Below are positions 8,101 through 10,019 of a stretch of DNA of 10,019 nt, in pieces. Position numbers and translations under genes: made by a program. Below the pieces are notes generated by a model. That model searched no databases. It was not told where the DNA came from and saw only the letters and a list, made by a program, of their open reading frames with translations. The stretch's first letter is position 1, and the number at the start of each line of letters is the position of its first letter. This DNA comes from Bacteroidota bacterium (lineage in GTDB: Bacteria; Bacteroidota; Bacteroidia; Bacteroidales; Bacteroidaceae): contig JAEXAJ010000198.1 in assembly GCA_023458215.1 (NCBI GenBank), positions 1 through 10,019 on the forward strand, in the 5' to 3' direction.

Positions 8101-8323
8101 CGTCATGAAAATGATTGCCGAGCACAAATTCGACCTGATTGTGAATATTCCGAAGAATCACTCCAAACGTGAGTTGACCAATGGTTACAAGATTCGTCGT
8201 GGTGCCATCGATCACAATATTCCGTTGATTACGAATGCTCGTCTGGCAAGTGCTTTCATCGAAGCATTCTGTGAGTTGAAACCTGAAGATATTCAGATCA
8301 AGAGCTGGCAAGAATACAAATAA
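5105..8323 (+). CDS. carB: Carbamoyl-phosphate synthase large subunit
   Basis: It makes carbamoyl phosphate from bicarbonate, ammonia and two ATP, feeding pyrimidine and arginine synthesis. The 1072-residue protein has the full duplicated layout: first synthetase half about 1-400 (GQAGEFDYSGSQ 19-30; ATP-grasp metal motif with E294 and N296), oligomerisation region about 415-545, second half about 555-935 (SSVEFDWC 571-578; E838 and N840), and an MGS-like allosteric domain about 940-1072. Many segments recall animal CPS1/CAD more than E. coli CarB, for example RHLGIVGECNIQ (269-280), EVNARLSRSSALASK (294-308), SVGGQIPNNLA (638-648) and ECNLRASRSFPFVSK (838-852). In the allosteric domain T970, T973, W989, N1014, N1026 and R1031 fall where I remember effector-binding residues of that group. 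No carA adjoins it, so the glutaminase partner is encoded elsewhere or ammonia is used directly. The ATG at 5105 directly precedes the first conserved strand. It is probably controlled by the upstream attenuator. Confidence 0.96.
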   Translation: MEKNLKKVLVLGSGALKIGQAGEFDYSGSQALKALREEGISSVLVNPNIATIQTSEGIADKVYFLPVTTYFVEEIIKKEEPDGILLAFGGQTALNCGAELYTKGILAKYGVRVLGTSVDAIMYTEDRDLFVKKLNEIQMKTPVSQAVETMDDAIAAARRIGYPVMVRSAYALGGLGSGICADEEEFLKLAESSFAFSTQILVEESLKGWKEIEFEVIRDANDHCFTVASMENFDPLGIHTGESIVVAPTCSLTDEQVKMLQELSANCIRHLGIVGECNIQYAFNAETNDYRVIEVNARLSRSSALASKATGYPLAFVAAKVALGYTLDQIGEMGTPYSAYVAPQLDYLICKIPRWDLTKFAGVSREIGSSMKSVGEIMSIGRSFEEIIQKGLRMIGQGMHGFVGNDLEFDDLDHELSHPTDLRVFAIAAALEKGYTIERIFDLTKIDPWFLGKLKNIVDYKDKLSQYNKVEDIPADVLRKAKELGFSDFQIARFVLNPEGNMEKENLMVRERRKELGILPSVRRINTIASEHPELTNYLYMTYNGEGYAVNYYKNEKSVVVLGSGAYRIGSSVEFDWCSVNAIQTARKLGYKSIMINYNPETVSTDYDMCDRLYFDELSFERVLDVIDLEQPRGVIVSVGGQIPNNLAMKLHRQSVPVLGTSPISIDRAENRNKFSAMLDQLGIDQPAWQELTSLEDVKGFVEKVGYPVLVRPSYVLSGAAMNVCYDEEELENFLRMAAEVSKEYPVVVSQFLENTKEIEFDAVAQNGEVVEYAISEHVEFAGVHSGDATLVFPAQKIYFATARRIKKISRQIAKELNISGPFNIQFLAHNNEVKVIECNLRASRSFPFVSKVLKRNFIETATRIMLDAPYTRPDKSAFDIDWIGVKASQFSFSRLHKADPVLGVDMSSTGEVGCIGDDFSEALMSAMIATGFKVPEKGVMFSSGAMKSKVDLLDASRMLFDKGYKIYATAGTAAFLNAHGVTTEAVYWPDERADAENNVMKMIAEHKFDLIVNIPKNHSKRELTNGYKIRRGAIDHNIPLITNARLASAFIEAFCELKPEDIQIKSWQEYK

Positions 8324-8348
8324 GCTGTAAGGCTTTGTAAACGATTGC

Positions 8349-8383
8349 AAGAGCGGGGAACCGAAAGGTTTACCCGCTCTTTT
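8349..8383 (+). terminator. Intrinsic terminator of carB
   Basis: AAGAGCGGG (8349-8357) pairs with CCCGCTCTT (8373-8381). An inner AACC/GGTT stem (8359-8362 and 8367-8370) closes a GAAA tetraloop (8363-8366). The stem runs into TTTT at 8380-8383. It begins 26 bases after the carB stop codon. Its T-tract overlaps the TTTG -33 element of the next gene's promoter. Confidence 0.9.
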
Positions 8384-8412
8384 GTTGTATTGGTTTTTAA
8401 TCCATATCTTTG
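8381..8412 (+). promoter_or_regulatory. Promoter of the acetyltransferase gene
   Basis: TTTG at 8381-8384, a 20-base spacer and TATCTTTG at 8405-8412 match the Bacteroidetes promoter consensus exactly. A start near 8419 leaves about 19 bases before the ATG at 8438. This rules against the in-frame upstream TTG (8345) as the start, because it would lie upstream of the promoter and terminator. Confidence 0.8.
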
Positions 8413-8437
8413 CCTGGCAACTAAAAGCAAAGAAAAT

Positions 8438-8989
8438 ATGAATGAAGTAGAGAAAATGCGAAGCTCCCAATTGGCGGATATGTCTGCTCCGGAAGTACAG
8501 GTGAAGTTTATTCATGCCAAGAAGTTGTTGGCAAAGATGCGCATGTTGAGTACATACGATGAGGGTTATCGGGCGCTTTTGGAAGAGTTGGTGCCGGGTA
8601 TTCCCGCTACTTCTATCATATGTCCTCCATTTCATTGCGACCATGGCGACGGAATCCGTTTAGGTGAACATGTATTTGTTAATGCCAATTGTACGTTTCT
8701 GGATGGCGGATATATTACGATTGGTGCTCATACATTGGTAGGCCCGTGCGTGCAGATTTATACCCCTCATCATCCCATGGATTATGTAGAACGTAGGACG
8801 TCAAAAGAATATGCCTATCCGGTGACGATAGGAGAGGATTGCTGGATTGGTGGTGGGGCAATCATTTGTCCGGGCGTGACGATTGGAGATCGTTGCATAA
8901 TCGGTGCCGGAAGCGTAGTTACAAAAGATGTTCCATCTGACTGCATAGCTGTAGGTAATCCTGCGAAAGTGATTCGCAAACAGGCATAG
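8438..8989 (+). CDS. Hexapeptide-repeat O-acetyltransferase (maltose/galactoside acetyltransferase type)
   Basis: A 183-residue left-handed beta-helix acyltransferase of the LacA/Maa/NodL group, which moves acetyl from acetyl-CoA to a sugar or similar hydroxyl; family members act as cytoplasmic trimers. Residues about 5-55 form the helical N-terminal Maa-like segment (DEGYRALLEELVPG). The PFHCDHGDGI segment (64-73) and FVNANCTFLDGG (80-91) match the conserved entry to the helix. H112 in TPHHP aligns with the catalytic His of LacA (H115 there). W136, VTIGEDCWIGGGA (129-141), the hexads at 142-165 and GNPAKVIR (173-180) complete the acetyl-CoA-binding end. The length is normal. The ATG at 8438 is chosen over the upstream TTG because a consensus promoter lies between them. 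It is monocistronic and converges on the DCC gene with 10 bases between stops. The substrate cannot be told from sequence, and these enzymes are often generic detoxifying acetylases. Confidence 0.93.
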   Translation: MNEVEKMRSSQLADMSAPEVQVKFIHAKKLLAKMRMLSTYDEGYRALLEELVPGIPATSIICPPFHCDHGDGIRLGEHVFVNANCTFLDGGYITIGAHTLVGPCVQIYTPHHPMDYVERRTSKEYAYPVTIGEDCWIGGGAIICPGVTIGDRCIIGAGSVVTKDVPSDCIAVGNPAKVIRKQA

Positions 8990-8999
8990 AACTCTGCAA

Positions 9000-9392
9000 T
9001 TATAAATAGAATCTGTCTTTCAGTTCGGGTGTAGGTATCATGCATCTATCTCTTTTCCCGAAAAGTCGATATCTGTTTTGTGAAACAAAAGTATAAATAG
9101 CATCTCTCAGGCGGTTGGGGAGATAAATCAATGGATAAAAACATTTCCATATACCACCTAAATCTTTGAGTATATATAATATGGCGGTAGAGCGTTTCAA
9201 GCACTCACCATTGCGGAGATAGAATAGGGTGGATTCTTGTTCTTGGGTAATATTATATTTCAGTAATAAGTATTTTCCCTTTTTCGATTGTAGGGCGGCA
9301 AACCGAAAATGTGCTTTGCTGTCCCACCTTATAATAAAGGAAACAGTGCTATTACAGAGATTGCATATTCCATCGAACAGGATAATATTCAT
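9000..9392 (-). CDS. DCC family thiol-disulfide oxidoreductase-like protein (DUF393)
   Basis: A 130-residue protein of the DUF393/DCC family, whose name comes from an N-terminal DxxCxxC motif: here D7-G-I-C10-N-L-C13 (FDGICNLCN), followed by FIIRWD and FRFAALQS (29-36), as in most members. The C-terminal RYRLFGKRDRCMIP (107-120) is also characteristic. Family members are predicted to have a thioredoxin-like fold with a redox CxxC; the physiological substrate is not established. There is no signal peptide, so it is probably cytoplasmic. Residues about 81-92 are hydrophobic but too short to be a confident membrane segment. The start is the ATG at 9392-9390, the only one placing the DCC motif near the N-terminus. 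It is convergent with the acetyltransferase and divergent from the tRNA unit, with no obvious consensus promoter upstream. Confidence 0.9.
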   Translation of the reverse strand: MNIILFDGICNLCNSTVSFIIRWDSKAHFRFAALQSKKGKYLLLKYNITQEQESTLFYLRNGECLKRSTAILYILKDLGGIWKCFYPLIYLPNRLRDAIYTFVSQNRYRLFGKRDRCMIPTPELKDRFYL

Positions 9393-9562
9393 TTTATCTT
9401 TTTCTGTTTAGAGGTTCATGATTGTCTTCATAAGGAGTTATAACAAAAAAGAGGATGTCTTTGCTTATCTTTTACTAGATTATTTTTTTTATGATAATTT
9501 ACTGTGATTCAATGCCGATGCGCTTTAGTGAATATTTTTATTAGAAAATAATTAGATAAAGT

Positions 9563-9593
9563 TTTGGTAGTTTCAAAAAATGCTGTACCTTTG
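9563..9593 (+). promoter_or_regulatory. Promoter of the tRNA-Val pair
   Basis: TTTG at 9563-9566, a 19-base spacer and TACCTTTG at 9586-9593 match the Bacteroidetes promoter consensus exactly. Transcription from about 9600 would begin roughly 19 bases before the first tRNA. Confidence 0.8.
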
Positions 9594-9618
9594 CATCGCT
9601 TTTGAAACGGAAGTGTAG

Positions 9619-9693
9619 GGGCGTTTAGCTCAGCTGGTTCAGAGCATCTGCCTTACAAGCAGAGGGTCGGCGGTTCGAATCCGTCAACGCCCA
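9619..9693 (+). tRNA. tRNA-Val (anticodon TAC)
   Basis: A complete 75-base cloverleaf. The acceptor stem is GGGCGTT/AACGCCC, the D-stem GCTC/GAGC, the anticodon stem TCTGC/GCAGA with loop CTTACAA giving anticodon TAC (9654-9656), the variable loop GGGTC, and the T-arm GGCGG-TTCGAAT-CCGTC. The discriminator is A73 at 9693. CCA is not encoded. It reads valine codons of the GTN box, chiefly GTA and GTG. It is the first of two identical copies in one transcript. Confidence 0.97.
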
Positions 9694-9725
9694 CACAAAA
9701 AACCAAACACTTTCGTTCTCCAAAA

Positions 9726-9800
9726 GGGCGTTTAGCTCAGCTGGTTCAGAGCATCTGCCTTACAAGCAGAGGGTCGGCGGTTCGAATCCGTCAACGCCCA
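9726..9800 (+). tRNA. tRNA-Val (anticodon TAC), second identical copy
   Basis: Identical base for base to the copy at 9619-9693, with anticodon TAC at 9761-9763, no encoded CCA and discriminator A at 9800. A 32-base A-rich spacer with no promoter separates the copies, so both are probably processed from one precursor that ends at the hairpin 9807-9840. Confidence 0.97.
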
Positions 9801-9806
9801 CTAGAT

Positions 9807-9840
9807 AAAACCTCGTAAGAATACACTCTTGCGAGGTTTT
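9807..9840 (+). terminator. Terminator of the tRNA-Val unit
   Basis: AAAACCTCGTAAGA (9807-9820) pairs with TCTTGCGAGGTTTT (9827-9840) over 14 positions, including one T-G wobble, around a 6-base loop. It begins 7 bases after the second tRNA, and the 3' arm ends in TTTT. Confidence 0.85.
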
Positions 9841-9844
9841 GTCG

Positions 9845-10019
9845 TTAATATGACTTTTCGGAGATCTTACATATATTTCTGCTCAATTAAGTGGATCAAC
9901 GTAAGAATCTGAGGGCTTTCTTTTTTATGCATATAATTTAGTCAATCTGTACAAGAAGAACGCTTTATCTCTTACTCCTCTAAACTGTGCCCTAAATGCT
10001 TTAATCTTCGCATTAAATG
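9845..10019. mobile_element. Right-hand end of an insertion sequence (partial; outer boundary uncertain)
   Basis: A transposase C-terminus reads in from the window edge and stops at 9925, so the terminal inverted repeat of the element should lie between about 9845 and 9924. The stretch from about 9850 (ACTTTTCGGAG) to 9924 is a plausible end, but with only one side in view the inverted repeat and target duplication cannot be identified. The left limit given here is an estimate. Confidence 0.45.
9925..10019 (-). CDS. Transposase, C-terminal fragment (ISAon1/ISL3-like)
   Basis: On the minus strand the frame entering from the window edge encodes 30 residues before the stop at 9927-9925. It starts FNAKIKAFRAQFRG and ends FLYRLTKLYA. 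The partial codon at the edge ends in CA, compatible with Ser (an SFNAKIK sequence). From memory this basic tail is the C-terminus of DDE transposases of the ISAon1 group (ISL3-related) common in Bacteroidetes; the NAKIKAFRAQFRGVR core is the recognisable part. The catalytic residues lie outside the window, so I cannot say whether the gene is intact. The next gene inward is the tRNA-Val unit, transcribed convergently with it. Confidence 0.7.
   Translation of the reverse strand, partial: FNAKIKAFRAQFRGVRDKAFFLYRLTKLYA

Noticed and set aside
8345..8437. N-terminal extension of the acetyltransferase from a TTG at 8345
   Set aside because: The extension would be translated from the carB terminator and the gene's own promoter. 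The family N-terminus fits the ATG at 8438.
7733..8644. 303-codon minus-strand frame opposite carB and the acetyltransferase
   Set aside because: It is the antisense shadow of two genes with clear family motifs, and it crosses a terminator and a promoter. Its composition is rich in His, Cys and Phe, as shadow frames often are.

Overview
The window looks like chromosomal DNA of a gut Bacteroides or close Bacteroidales relative. It is AT-rich between genes. Several genes are preceded by the Bacteroidetes primary-sigma promoter pattern (TTTG, 19-20 bases, TAnnTTTG) rather than a -35/-10 pair. Start codons lack strong Shine-Dalgarno sites, tRNA CCA ends are not encoded, and the protein sequences (carB, trpS, the hybrid kinase, a transposase tail) have a Bacteroidetes character. 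The genus is inferred from these traits, not from a database match.

Layout. 2-1117 (+) is an unrecognised protein, probably cut by the left edge. A bidirectional terminator (1142-1185) separates it from trpS (1189-2283, -), the tryptophanyl-tRNA synthetase. Upstream of trpS is a perfect 32-bp inverted repeat (2334-2422) whose arms are made of 7-bp tandem units. It abuts the stop codon of a hybrid two-component sensor kinase (2423-4453, -) with one N-terminal membrane segment, two cytoplasmic PAS-like regions, a kinase core and a receiver.

The kinase and carB diverge from an intergenic region that runs from about 4454 to 5104. Its left part (4454-4868) has no convincing gene, only small repeats. 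Its right part forms what looks like a complete attenuation leader for carB: a promoter (4869-4900), a 38-codon leader ORF (4920-5036) with a T-rich second half, and an intrinsic terminator (5027-5064) whose 5' arm contains the leader stop codon. This is the architecture of UTP-sensitive attenuation in enterobacterial pyrBI, and no second promoter is visible before carB. I consider it the most interesting object in the window.

carB (5105-8323, +) encodes a full-length carbamoyl-phosphate synthase large chain that reads more like the eukaryotic CPS1/CAD type than like E. coli CarB. No carA is in the window. A terminator follows, and its T-tract doubles as the start of the promoter for a hexapeptide-repeat O-acetyltransferase (8438-8989, +). 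That gene converges, 10 bases apart, on a small DCC-family (DUF393) thiol-disulfide oxidoreductase-like gene (9000-9392, -).

The right end carries a consensus promoter, two identical tRNA-Val(TAC) genes and a terminator. The C-terminal end of an IS transposase follows (9925 to the edge, -), so an insertion sequence lies just past the tRNA transcription unit.

The genes do not form one pathway. trpS, carB and the tRNAs are housekeeping functions, each apparently transcribed as its own unit. The only mechanistic coupling I can support is leader-terminator control of carB.
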